Assembly: GCA_002712335.1 (NCBI GenBank)
Contig: PATI01000074.1
Coordinates: 1-16,377 of the forward strand
DNA length: 16,377 bases
Source of the DNA: Rhodospirillaceae bacterium
Lineage (GTDB): Bacteria; Pseudomonadota; Alphaproteobacteria; MPNO01; UBA2964
Direction of reading: 5' to 3'
This document shows positions 6,399-14,005 of the stretch, piece after piece. Every line of letters begins with the position of its first letter. Positions within the stretch are counted from its first letter, which is position 1. The notes under the pieces are model-generated. The model was not told the DNA's origin. It did not search any database and saw only the letters and a program-made list of their open reading frames with translations. The translations under genes and the position numbers were made by a program.

Positions 6399-7730
6399 AT
6401 GGACGGTTCTTATAGCAACAAAAGATATGATGGACTTGTTGATGATCGAGTTGATGAAGGTGTATTTCGTGTCGACCGGTCAGTTTATACAAGCCAAAGG
6501 ATCTTTGAGGATGAGATAAAACATATTTTTGAAAAGGGATGGGTCTACCTTTGTCATGAAAGTCAGATTCCTGACGAGGGAAGTTACTTTGCTGTTGATA
6601 TTGGGCGACATCCGGTAGTGGTAATTCGTCAGAAGGATAATGATATTAATGCCTTTTTGAATGTCTGCTCTCACCGTGGGGCCTTGCTCACTCCTAAAAA
6701 ACAGGGGAAAGCAAGAACGCTTACATGTCGTTTTCATGGGTGGGCCTATAGCGTCGATGGCCGGTGCGTAAGAATAAAAAATGAAAAGCAAGGTTTTGGT
6801 GAGGAGAATTTTGATCGGTCTCAATACGATTTAAAACCTATTGCAAAAATAGCAAATTATCGCGGATTTATTTTTGGAAGTTTAGTTAACGAAGTTGAAC
6901 CAATAAAAACCCATTTAGGGGCTGCGTCAACTTGGATTGACCTGATGGTTGAACAGTCACCTGATGGTCTGGAAGTTGTACCTGGAAGTTCAACATATGT
7001 GATTCGCGGGAATTGGAAAATGCAGTTGGAAAATAGTGTTGATGGATACCATGTTTCAACCGTACACAGGGTTTTTGCATCAACAGTGCGTAATAGAGAA
7101 GAACGGGATAGTCTAAAGGGATTAAAGCAAACAGAGGGGGGTAGACTGGTTGGTACAGTGCCATCAGGTGCATATGATCTTGGCAATGGACATATGTCTA
7201 TCTGGGCGGAACATACAACCCCAGAGCGGCGCCCCATTTATAAGAAGAAACCTTGGCTGGAATCTAATCTCCCAGCGGCTAAAGTTGAGTGGATATTAAA
7301 AAAAGGTCGTAATCTAGCTCTTTTCCCGAATGTGATGTTGATGGACAACCCTTCGACACAAATTCGATATGTAAAACCTGTATCCGTAAACCGAGCGGAA
7401 GTTACTGTATATTGTATTGCTCCCGTTGGGGAGGGAACAGAGGCACGGGCGGCACGACTAAGAAAGTTTGAGGATTTTTATTTGACAGCTGGAATGGCAA
7501 CGTCTGATGATATGGCCGCATTAGAAGACACGATGACTGGAAGCCGGGCGATGCAAGCTAGATGGAATGATTTTAATAGAGGTCTCAAAACAATGACTAT
7601 CGGCCCTGATGAAGGAGCGAAGGCGGTAGGCTTTGATCCAGTCTCAAGCAGTGAGAGTTGGGAAAATGAAACACTGTTTTTCGGATTTTATCGTCGTTGG
7701 CGAAAAATGATGTCCAATATCCCGGACTAA
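6399..7730 (+). CDS. Rieske aromatic-ring-hydroxylating dioxygenase, large (alpha) subunit, BenA-like
   Basis: This 443-residue catalytic subunit would insert both atoms of O2 into an aromatic ring. The Rieske [2Fe-2S] site is complete: Cys90-x-His92 and Cys110-x2-His113 (CSHRG and CRFHGW). The mononuclear iron site has His218 and His223 in NSVDGYHVSTVH, with bridging Asp215; the third ligand is Asp370 or Asp371 in GMATSDDM. The sequence follows benzoate/toluate/anthranilate 1,2-dioxygenases closely: DDRVDEGVFR at the start, WVYLCHESQIP, RGFIFGSL, EQSPDGLEVVPGSS, NLALFPNVMLMD and VTVYCIAPVGE. The start at ATG 6399 has AAAGG 7 bases upstream; TTG 6351 would add 16 unsupported residues. It heads a five-gene operon with its beta subunit, a dehydrogenase and its reductase. 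The exact aromatic acid (benzoate, aminobenzoate or another) is not determinable from sequence. Confidence 0.93.
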   Translation: MDGSYSNKRYDGLVDDRVDEGVFRVDRSVYTSQRIFEDEIKHIFEKGWVYLCHESQIPDEGSYFAVDIGRHPVVVIRQKDNDINAFLNVCSHRGALLTPKKQGKARTLTCRFHGWAYSVDGRCVRIKNEKQGFGEENFDRSQYDLKPIAKIANYRGFIFGSLVNEVEPIKTHLGAASTWIDLMVEQSPDGLEVVPGSSTYVIRGNWKMQLENSVDGYHVSTVHRVFASTVRNREERDSLKGLKQTEGGRLVGTVPSGAYDLGNGHMSIWAEHTTPERRPIYKKKPWLESNLPAAKVEWILKKGRNLALFPNVMLMDNPSTQIRYVKPVSVNRAEVTVYCIAPVGEGTEARAARLRKFEDFYLTAGMATSDDMAALEDTMTGSRAMQARWNDFNRGLKTMTIGPDEGAKAVGFDPVSSSESWENETLFFGFYRRWRKMMSNIPD

Positions 7731-7744
7731 CGTATTTATAAAAA

Positions 7745-8242
7745 ATGAAAATAGATCCAGAAATTTGTATTGAGGTTGAAACCCTAATTAATAAGGAAAC
7801 GACTTTACTTGATCGACACTTGTGGGACGATTGGATTGATTTATTTACCGAAGATGCATGTTATTGGGTTCCCTCTTGGGTCGATGAGGAAGAAACCGTT
7901 GGAGATCCGGAGACACAACTCAACCTAATGTATTTCAAAAATCGCGGAGGACTAGAAGATAGAATATTTCGTATCGAAACCCGAGATTCATATGCCTCCC
8001 TACCACTTGATCGTACCGTTCATATCGTTAGCAATATATTAGTATCCCATGTTGAAGAGGACGTGGTTTTTGCTACTGCAAATTGTTTGGTTCATTCATT
8101 TGGTAAGCATGGCAGTCAAAATAGGGCTAGTCTGTACGATTATAAATTGAGACAAGTCGACATGGGGGTAAAAATATTACAAAAAAAAATAACTTTAATT
8201 GATGACCTTCTTGAGGGTCCTGTCGATATTTATCATCTTTAG
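7745..8242 (+). CDS. Aromatic-ring-hydroxylating dioxygenase, small (beta) subunit, BenB-like
   Basis: This 165-residue protein has the SnoaL/NTF2-like cone fold pattern of dioxygenase beta subunits: LINKETTLLDRHLWDDWIDLFTEDACYWVPSW near the start, LMYFKNRGGLEDRIFRIETRDSYASLPLDRTVHIVSNI in the middle, and an RASLYDYKLRQ strand followed by KKITLIDDLLEGPVDIYHL at the end. The length fits BenB. It would assemble with the alpha subunit, usually as alpha3beta3, and mainly has a structural role. It starts 14 bases after the alpha subunit stop. No Shine-Dalgarno sequence is visible before its ATG (only an A/T run), so translation is probably coupled to the upstream gene. Confidence 0.9.
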   Translation: MKIDPEICIEVETLINKETTLLDRHLWDDWIDLFTEDACYWVPSWVDEEETVGDPETQLNLMYFKNRGGLEDRIFRIETRDSYASLPLDRTVHIVSNILVSHVEEDVVFATANCLVHSFGKHGSQNRASLYDYKLRQVDMGVKILQKKITLIDDLLEGPVDIYHL

Positions 8243-8254
8243 GATAAGTAAAAA

Positions 8255-9286
8255 ATGCTTGCTGTTTGTAAAATTAGTGAAGGTGTAGGTGGTATTGCCG
8301 TTGAAGAACGGGAACCTAGAGATCCTGAAGCGAAGGAGATTCTCGTTAAAGTGGCGGCGGCAGGTATTTGTGGGACTGACATGCAAATCTATCACTGGGC
8401 ACCGCGAATGGCGAGGCGGATGGCATTGCCGCGTGTATTAGGACATGAAGTTTGTGGTTATGTAGTCAAGGTTGGTAAGGGAGTATCCAACGTAATGGTA
8501 GGAGACTACATCAGCCTTGAGAGTCATGTCTACTGTGGAACCTGCAGACAATGCCGAATGGGGAATGAACATCTTTGTATTAATACCACTTACCCCGGAA
8601 TAGATTTTGATGGGTGCTTTGCCGAATTCTTAACTGTTCCGTCCCAGATTGCTTGGAAAAATCCCAAAGATATGCCAATAGAAGTAGCGGCAATGATGGA
8701 ACCTTTTGGGATCTCTGTTCATGCAACCCTCGCCGGTTCTGGCGTAGCTGGTCGCACAGTTATGATAAATGGGTGTGGACCTATCGGTTTGATGAATGTT
8801 GCTGCTGCGAGGGCACTCGGTGCAACTCGGATTATCTCATGTGATATAAACCCCATTCGTTTGAGAAATAGTAAAAAAATGGGAGCGGATTTAGCTGTTA
8901 ACCCATTAGAACAGGATCTGCAGGCAATTGTGAGTGATATCACAAATGCTGCTGGCGTAGATGTAGCAATAGAGTATTCAGGGTCTGAGAAAGGATTTAA
9001 TGCTTGTTTTGAAGCACTTTCCAAAGGTGGTGATTTAAGGTTAGTCGGTGCGCCACCGAAGGCAATACCGGTTGATTTCACTCAATGGTTACTGAAATGT
9101 CCCGAGATGCAGAATATACATGGAAGACGTATTTGGGATAGTTGGCAGGTGGCCGCTGGGCTCCTTTCTTCTGGCGCTGTTGATTTAAGTCCTATTCATA
9201 GCCATTCTCTCTCAATTGCCGAAGGTCTGCAGGGATTTGATCTAATTTTGAATGGTAAAGCTCTGAAACCATTGATTATTCCATAA
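8255..9286 (+). CDS. Zinc-dependent medium-chain alcohol dehydrogenase, threonine-dehydrogenase-like
   Basis: This 343-residue cytosolic NAD(P)-dependent dehydrogenase matches Tdh-type enzymes in length and layout. Catalytic zinc ligands are Cys39 (GICGTD), His64 and Glu65 (GHE). Structural zinc ligands are Cys94, Cys97, Cys100 and Cys108. The Rossmann motif is GCGPIG at 173-178, and Asp197 at the end of the second strand favours NAD over NADP. The C-terminal SGAVDLSPIHSHSLSIAEGLQGFDLILNGKALK resembles Tdh. The start is ATG 8255 with AGGATAAG overlapping the stop codon of the beta subunit. No kbl (2-amino-3-ketobutyrate CoA ligase) gene is adjacent, so a threonine role is doubtful. Its operon position equals that of a cis-diol dehydrogenase, which in benzoate operons is a short-chain enzyme (BenD). 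Oxidation of the dioxygenase product, or of another hydroxy-acid intermediate, is inferred. Confidence 0.88.
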   Translation: MLAVCKISEGVGGIAVEEREPRDPEAKEILVKVAAAGICGTDMQIYHWAPRMARRMALPRVLGHEVCGYVVKVGKGVSNVMVGDYISLESHVYCGTCRQCRMGNEHLCINTTYPGIDFDGCFAEFLTVPSQIAWKNPKDMPIEVAAMMEPFGISVHATLAGSGVAGRTVMINGCGPIGLMNVAAARALGATRIISCDINPIRLRNSKKMGADLAVNPLEQDLQAIVSDITNAAGVDVAIEYSGSEKGFNACFEALSKGGDLRLVGAPPKAIPVDFTQWLLKCPEMQNIHGRRIWDSWQVAAGLLSSGAVDLSPIHSHSLSIAEGLQGFDLILNGKALKPLIIP

Positions 9287-9307
9287 ATTTAATCTGGAAA
9301 TAGTAAT

Positions 9308-10336
9308 ATGAGTAAATTTAGTGTTGCTTTGGTATTTGAAGATGGTCGCAGTGAACACATACGTGTAGACGAAGATGATACTATTTATTTGGCCTGTCTG
9401 CGTAATAAAATCCGGATTTTAACAGATTGTCTTGAGGGTGCGTGTGCTACTTGCAAAGCACACTGCGTGGAGGGTGATTATGACCTTGATGACGTATCGG
9501 AAGAGGCATTGTCGGAGCAAGAATTGGAAAAACGGTTAGTGCTTACTTGTCAAATGCACCCGCGTTCTGACTGTGTCATAGAATTTCCGTATGATTCAAA
9601 ACTCGCAATCAAGCAGGAACCAAAAAATTGGGCCTGCAAGGTAATTTCTGTGGAGAAGGTTTCATCTACGGTAATGCGCTTAGATCTTGAAATTAATAGA
9701 AACCAAGATGACTATTTGGCGTTTTTGCCCGGTCAATATGTAAATTTGTCTGTTCCGGGTACTAATGCGCTGCGCTCTTATTCATTTGCTACTTCCCCGC
9801 ATGATCTGGAAAAGGTTAGTTTCTTTATCAAGGTTATTGAAAATGGTTCGATGAGTTCATACGTTAGCAATCGTGCCAAAGTCGGTGATATTATAACGAT
9901 GACAGGCCCTTTCGGTCATTTTTATTTACGCGAACCGGTAAGGCCAATCGTCATGGTTGCAGGCGGGACTGGCTTGGCTCCAATGTTATCGATGTTTGAT
10001 CATATGATTGAAGTTGGGACAACCTCGTTCCCTATACGTTTACTCATCGGGGCAAATGAACCCTCCGATTTATTTTATCTTGATAGGATAGAAAATTATA
10101 TATCCGCCGGACTTTCTTTAAAAAGCGAAGTAGCGGTTGTTAAAGGGAATTCAAATTGGTCGGGCAAAGTGGGCCACATCACTAATTTTTTAAGGGATGA
10201 GTTGATACAAGAAGAAGCAGATATTTATCTCTGTGGCCCTCCGCCCATGATTGAGGCTTCCGAAAGGTGGCTGGTTGAAAAGGGTATAGATAAAAAATTC
10301 GTTCATTCTGAGAAATTTGTTCCAAGTAAGGTCTGA
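9308..10336 (+). CDS. Ferredoxin-NAD(P)H reductase component of the dioxygenase, BenC-like
   Basis: This 342-residue electron-transfer protein would pass electrons from NADH through FAD and a [2Fe-2S] cluster to the Rieske centre of the alpha subunit. The N-terminal plant-type ferredoxin domain (about 1-95) has Cys41, Cys46, Cys49 and Cys81. The FAD domain (about 106-205) has the RSYSF motif at Arg156 and GxMSSYV for FAD phosphate contacts. The NAD domain (about 212-342) begins with AGGTGLAPML (219-222 Gly-rich) and contains YLCGPPPMIEA; the end SEKFVP is typical of this class. This ferredoxin-first order is that of BenC/AntC/XylZ. It starts at ATG 9308, 21 bases after the dehydrogenase gene, with GGAAA upstream. 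One intervening base separates its TGA from the next ATG. Confidence 0.92.
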   Translation: MSKFSVALVFEDGRSEHIRVDEDDTIYLACLRNKIRILTDCLEGACATCKAHCVEGDYDLDDVSEEALSEQELEKRLVLTCQMHPRSDCVIEFPYDSKLAIKQEPKNWACKVISVEKVSSTVMRLDLEINRNQDDYLAFLPGQYVNLSVPGTNALRSYSFATSPHDLEKVSFFIKVIENGSMSSYVSNRAKVGDIITMTGPFGHFYLREPVRPIVMVAGGTGLAPMLSMFDHMIEVGTTSFPIRLLIGANEPSDLFYLDRIENYISAGLSLKSEVAVVKGNSNWSGKVGHITNFLRDELIQEEADIYLCGPPPMIEASERWLVEKGIDKKFVHSEKFVPSKV

Positions 10337-10337
10337 A

Positions 10338-11939
10338 ATGTCCAAGCCAATAGTAATTCGACAGGGGTTAGTAATTGATGGAACTCGTGCAGAACCATTT
10401 CGTGCTGACGTTGCAATAGAAAATGGAAAAATCATTGATATTGGCAATGATATTTCAACCGGCAATGCTGAAACAGTTGACGCAAAAGGTAAATTTATTT
10501 CTCCAGGTTTTATTGATATAAAGACGCATTCGGATTGGACATTACCTCTTATGCCTCAAGGCGAGAGTAAAATTCGCCAAGGGGTTACAACTGAAGTTAT
10601 TGGACACTGCGGATATTCCTGCGCTCCAGCACTGCCTGGAAAAGTGGAGGCTTTGGCGGAATACCTTAGTCCAAGCGCTCCATGGTTATCCTTCAAAGAA
10701 ACAGGTTTTGCAGATTATTTAAACTTTTATCCAGCTTTGTCGGTCAACACTATACATTTAGTCGGGCACAATACCCTTAGGCTGATGACTATGGGTATGG
10801 AGGATCGTCCTCCAACAAGTGCCGAGCTGAGACATATGATTTTACTTTTACAAGAGGCCCTAGCGGCCGGAGCATTGGGGATGTCGACCGGTCTATTTAC
10901 TGCGCCCGGTTCATTCTCCGAAACAGAAGAGCTTGTAGCTCTTGGGCGAGTTCTTGAGGCTGAAGGGGGACGTTATTTTACTCATCTCCGGAACGAAGGT
11001 AATTCAGTTTTTGATGCTATTCAGGAAACAATGGAATTTTCTGAACAGGTTGGTGTGCATGTTCAAATTGTTCATATGAAGTTATCGGGGTTAGATAATT
11101 GGGGTGGAGCGTCTAAGGCTATGGATCTTTTTTCACAAGCAAGGGCAATGGGCACTGCTATTGATTGTGATATTTATCCATATACAGCAGCAAGTAATCC
11201 GCTACGAAATTTAATGCCCTCTTGGTTACAGGAAGGTGGAATAGAGGGAACCTTGGCCAAGCTTTCTAATATGGATATGAGAGCTCGTTTAAGGCGGGAA
11301 ATAGACCAGGATGGCCTAAATAACTTTGGACGAATTCCTTCATGGGATGCAGTGAGAATTTCTATTTCTCCCAATTTACCTCATTTTGCCGGTCGTACTA
11401 TCGCTAGTCTTGCTGAAGAACGTAAAATTGACCAATTTGAAATGGCTTTAAATTTCATTGTTGAGGATCATGGGCAGACACGGGTTCTAGTAGAGTCAAT
11501 TTCAGAAAATGATGTAAGGGATTTTGTAAAAGATCCTAATGTCATGATTGGTTCAGATGGTAACTCGGTAGCACCAGTTGGAACAACGGGGCAGGGACGA
11601 CCTCATCCTCGTTTTTATGGCACATTTGCTAAGGTTTTGGGTCATTATTGCCGAGACCTTGGTTTGTTGTCCTTTCAAGATGCCATATACAAGATGACTG
11701 GTGCGTCAGCGAAGGCTTTGGGTTTGAAGGATAGGGGGGTTCTAAAAAAGGGGTTTAAGGCGGATATTACAATTTTTGATCCGGATAAAATAGCTGAGAA
11801 AGCAACGTATGAAGATCCTCATCAGTTTGCTACTGGAGTGGAAGCTGTATTTGTAAACGGGGTTAAAACTCTTCATGGTGATCAACATACCGGAGCGCTA
11901 TCAGGACAAACGCTAAGAAGGCAAAGTGATTTTCTTTAA
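10338..11939 (+). CDS. N-acyl-D-amino-acid deacylase family amidohydrolase (D-aminoacylase-like)
   Basis: This 533-residue cytosolic metal-dependent hydrolase likely cleaves an amide. It has a small beta domain at both ends around a TIM barrel. Family landmarks are visible: GKIIDIG and KGKFISPGFID before the barrel, Cys91 in GHCGYSCAP (the bridging cysteine of D-aminoacylases), ALGMSTGLF at 179-187, His216 in THLRNE, His246 in VQIVHMK, Asp407 in MIGSDG, and PHPRFYGTFAKVLG near the end. The odd point is residue 62: the usual D-x-H-x-H metal motif reads D-I-K-T-H, so Lys62 replaces the first His while His64 remains. The start is ATG 10338, one base after the reductase stop, with AAGG upstream; an ATG at 10317 lies inside the reductase gene. 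As last gene of the operon it may remove an acyl group from the substrate or an intermediate. Confidence 0.85.
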   Translation: MSKPIVIRQGLVIDGTRAEPFRADVAIENGKIIDIGNDISTGNAETVDAKGKFISPGFIDIKTHSDWTLPLMPQGESKIRQGVTTEVIGHCGYSCAPALPGKVEALAEYLSPSAPWLSFKETGFADYLNFYPALSVNTIHLVGHNTLRLMTMGMEDRPPTSAELRHMILLLQEALAAGALGMSTGLFTAPGSFSETEELVALGRVLEAEGGRYFTHLRNEGNSVFDAIQETMEFSEQVGVHVQIVHMKLSGLDNWGGASKAMDLFSQARAMGTAIDCDIYPYTAASNPLRNLMPSWLQEGGIEGTLAKLSNMDMRARLRREIDQDGLNNFGRIPSWDAVRISISPNLPHFAGRTIASLAEERKIDQFEMALNFIVEDHGQTRVLVESISENDVRDFVKDPNVMIGSDGNSVAPVGTTGQGRPHPRFYGTFAKVLGHYCRDLGLLSFQDAIYKMTGASAKALGLKDRGVLKKGFKADITIFDPDKIAEKATYEDPHQFATGVEAVFVNGVKTLHGDQHTGALSGQTLRRQSDFL

Positions 11940-11991
11940 GTTTTAAGAATGGTATTTTAGGTCTTGATTTTGTTTCCTAAATATTTATTTG

Positions 11992-12037
11992 TAATCTAGA
12001 CCAAAATGGTCCTATATAATAGGACTAATTTGGTCCT
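11992..12037 (+). promoter_or_regulatory. suf operon promoter with overlapping palindromes, candidate Rrf2 operator
   Basis: A perfect -10 box TATAAT lies at 12015-12020. Three overlapping inverted repeats surround it: GACCA-AAA-TGGTC (11999-12011), GTCCTAT-ATA-ATAGGAC (12009-12025), and AGGACTAATTTGGTCCT (12021-12037, one mismatched pair). All share a GGAC/GGTCC half-site, and the outer two have centres 24 bases apart, about two helix turns and flanking the -10. A weak TTGTAA at 11989-11994 is 20 bases from the -10, so the promoter may lack a good -35. Placement directly before the Rrf2 gene suggests autoregulation by that protein. The binding partner is inferred. Confidence 0.6.
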
Positions 12038-12061
12038 TTTTATCAACTGTGAGCTTTAATT

Positions 12062-12538
12062 TTGATAAAACTTAGTCGATTAGCTGATTATTCAATTGTT
12101 TTGATGAGTCAACTCGCTAGCCGCCCGGCATCATTGATGCAAGGGCCGGACTTAGCTTTGGTAACAGGTATTCCAGTGCCAACTGTATCTAAAACATTGA
12201 AGTTACTCTCAAATGCAAGTCTTATTGAATCTCAACGAGGTGCCAAAGGCGGTTATGCGCTTATTCGTTCTGCATCTGATATACCGGTTATTGAAATCAT
12301 AGTTGCTGTTGATGGACCAATTGCGTTAACCGATTGTACGGTGGAGGAGGATGGTGCCTGTAACATTGAGGCCCTTTGCCCTACTAAGACTAATTGGCGT
12401 AAAATCAATAATGCTGTAGTGAAAGCGTTGGAAGATGTGACGCTCGCCGATATGATGCCGGAGATGGTTTCGATTTTACCTCATCGGCCCTTCGAGCCTG
12501 CACCTCAACAATCCGAGCAGGGAGGAAAAATTGGCTGA
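12062..12538 (+). CDS. Rrf2 family transcriptional regulator of the SUF Fe-S assembly operon
   Basis: This 158-residue regulator likely senses Fe-S cluster status and controls its own operon. It begins [17 protein letters not shown], followed by a winged helix-turn-helix ([40 protein letters not shown], about 28-67). The cluster-binding cysteines are Cys92, Cys100 and Cys106 within [22 protein letters not shown]. The C-x7-C-x5-C spacing is wider at the first step than IscR (C-x5-C-x5-C) and fits the SUF-regulator subgroup. The start is TTG at 12062; GAG lies about 10 bases upstream and the protein begins where family members do. The 3' end overlaps sufB by 8 bases. A palindrome cluster over the promoter is a plausible self-binding site. 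Family is firm; the ligand cluster type is not known from sequence. Confidence 0.9.
   Translation: MIKLSRLADYSIVLMSQLASRPASLMQGPDLALVTGIPVPTVSKTLKLLSNASLIESQRGAKGGYALIRSASDIPVIEIIVAVDGPIALTDCTVEEDGACNIEALCPTKTNWRKINNAVVKALEDVTLADMMPEMVSILPHRPFEPAPQQSEQGGKIG
12519..12525 (+). promoter_or_regulatory. Strong Shine-Dalgarno sequence for a TTG-started sufB
   Basis: AGGGAGG at 12519-12525 ends 5 bases before TTG 12531. No in-frame ATG or GTG lies nearby, so this site decides the start of sufB inside the end of the regulator gene. Confidence 0.75.
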
Positions 12539-13979
12539 AGTAAGCGTTTCATCACCTGAAAAATTCGCCGAAGATAAAGAATATAAATATGGTTTTGTTA
12601 CAGAAATAGAATCCGAATTGGCCCCAAAAGGGCTGAATGAAGATATTGTTCGCTATATTTCCGAAAAAAAGGATGAACCTGATTGGTTATTAGAATGGCG
12701 ATTAGAAGCATACAGGCAATGGCTGGATATGGCGGAACCCGATTGGGCCTTGGTGAATTATCCTAAAATTGATTATCAGGATTCCTACTATTATGCCGCG
12801 CCAAAGTCAGATGGTCCGAAAAGTTTGGACGAAGTAGATCCCAAGTTACTAGAAACGTATGAGAAACTCGGAATTCCCCTACATGAGAGGGCAGCTTTAG
12901 CCGGCGTGGCTGTGGATGCAGTATTTGATAGTGTTTCTGTGGCTACTACCTTTAAAGATAAGCTCGAAGAAGTTGGAGTAATTTTTTGTTCTATAAGTGA
13001 GGCGGTGAAGGAACACCCTAACTTAGTTCGTAAGTATATTGGTTCAGTGGTACCTCAGGGAGATAACTTTTTTTCTACCCTTAATTCAGCTGTCTACAGC
13101 GACGGTACATTTGTTTATGTCCCAAAAGGCGTGCGGTGCCCCATGGAATTGTCTACCTACTTTCGGATCAATGCTGCTAAGACGGGTCAGTTCGAGAGAA
13201 CTCTAATCGTTGCTGATGAAGGGTCCTATGTAAGTTATTTGGAAGGTTGTACGGCCCCCATGCGCGATGAAAACCAGTTACATGCGGCGGTAGTCGAGTT
13301 GATTACTCATGAAAACGCGGAAATAAAATATTCCACGGTGCAAAATTGGTATCCCGGTAATGAAGAGGGGGTTGGAGGAATATATAATTTCGTAACTAAG
13401 CGTGGCCTATGCAAAGGCAACAATTCTAAGATTTCATGGACACAAGTTGAAACCGGTTCAGCAGTAACTTGGAAGTACCCCAGTTGTGTATTAGAAGGAG
13501 ATAATTCTGTTGGTGAATTTTACTCCGTCGCATTGACCAATAATTACCAACAAGCTGATACCGGAACCAAAATGATACATTTGGGTCGTAATACATCCAG
13601 TACTATAATTTCTAAGGGTATCTCAGCTGGCAAAGGTCAAAATACGTATCGGGGTCTTGTTAAAATTCTTGGAGGTGCGGACAGCGCCCGCAATTTTACA
13701 CAATGTGACTCATTATTGATAGGTGATCAGTGTGGCGCGCATACAGTCCCTTACATTGAAACAGCTAACCCTACGGCACAAGTCGAACACGAAGCAACAA
13801 CTTCGAAAATCAGCGAAGATCAGATGTTTTATGTTATGCAACGCGGCATGTCAGCGGAGGATGCAGTTTCATTAATAGTTAATGGATATTGTAAAGAGGT
13901 GTTAAAAGAACTTCCAATGGAGTTTGCTGTAGAAGCACAAAAACTATTAGAAGTGAGTCTTGAGGGTAGCGTTGGTTAA
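12531..13979 (+). CDS. sufB: Fe-S cluster assembly scaffold protein SufB
   Basis: This 482-residue cytosolic protein is the scaffold of the SufBCD complex, on which Fe-S clusters are built. It aligns with SufB throughout: [18 protein letters not shown] near the start, [84 protein letters not shown], and the C-terminal core [19 protein letters not shown]. Cys392 at the start of that core corresponds by motif to the functional cysteine of E. coli Suf[22 protein letters not shown] is also typical. The start is TTG with AGGGAGG 5 bases upstream, overlapping the regulator stop. sufC follows after 26 bases. Length is usual for the family. Confidence 0.96.
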   Translation: MAEVSVSSPEKFAEDKEYKYGFVTEIESELAPKGLNEDIVRYISEKKDEPDWLLEWRLEAYRQWLDMAEPDWALVNYPKIDYQDSYYYAAPKSDGPKSLDEVDPKLLETYEKLGIPLHERAALAGVAVDAVFDSVSVATTFKDKLEEVGVIFCSISEAVKEHPNLVRKYIGSVVPQGDNFFSTLNSAVYSDGTFVYVPKGVRCPMELSTYFRINAAKTGQFERTLIVADEGSYVSYLEGCTAPMRDENQLHAAVVELITHENAEIKYSTVQNWYPGNEEGVGGIYNFVTKRGLCKGNNSKISWTQVETGSAVTWKYPSCVLEGDNSVGEFYSVALTNNYQQADTGTKMIHLGRNTSSTIISKGISAGKGQNTYRGLVKILGGADSARNFTQCDSLLIGDQCGAHTVPYIETANPTAQVEHEATTSKISEDQMFYVMQRGMSAEDAVSLIVNGYCKEVLKELPMEFAVEAQKLLEVSLEGSVG

Positions 13980-14005
13980 CTCAGAATTTTTGGGGTAATG
14001 AAAGA

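Noticed and set aside
6857..7237. Antisense open frames of about 95-126 residues inside the dioxygenase alpha gene
   Set aside because: The sense strand is fully accounted for by a conserved protein; the antisense products show no recognisable pattern and no ribosome site was seen.
6399..8242. Naming the dioxygenase benzoate 1,2-dioxygenase outright
   Set aside because: Benzoate, toluate, anthranilate and chlorobenzoate enzymes share these motifs, and the surrounding genes differ from a standard ben operon.
8255..9286. Calling the zinc dehydrogenase a true threonine 3-dehydrogenase
   Set aside because: The similarity is clear, but there is no kbl neighbour and the operon context is aromatic oxidation.
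10317..10337. Amidohydrolase starting at ATG 10317 inside the reductase gene
   Set aside because: It would overlap the reductase end by 20 bases; ATG 10338 has AAGG upstream and fits the usual N-terminus.
11956..11990. TTTAGG / CCTAAA repeat after the amidohydrolase as a terminator
   Set aside because: The stem is only 6 bp of mostly A/T with a 14-base loop and no clean T run, too weak to call.
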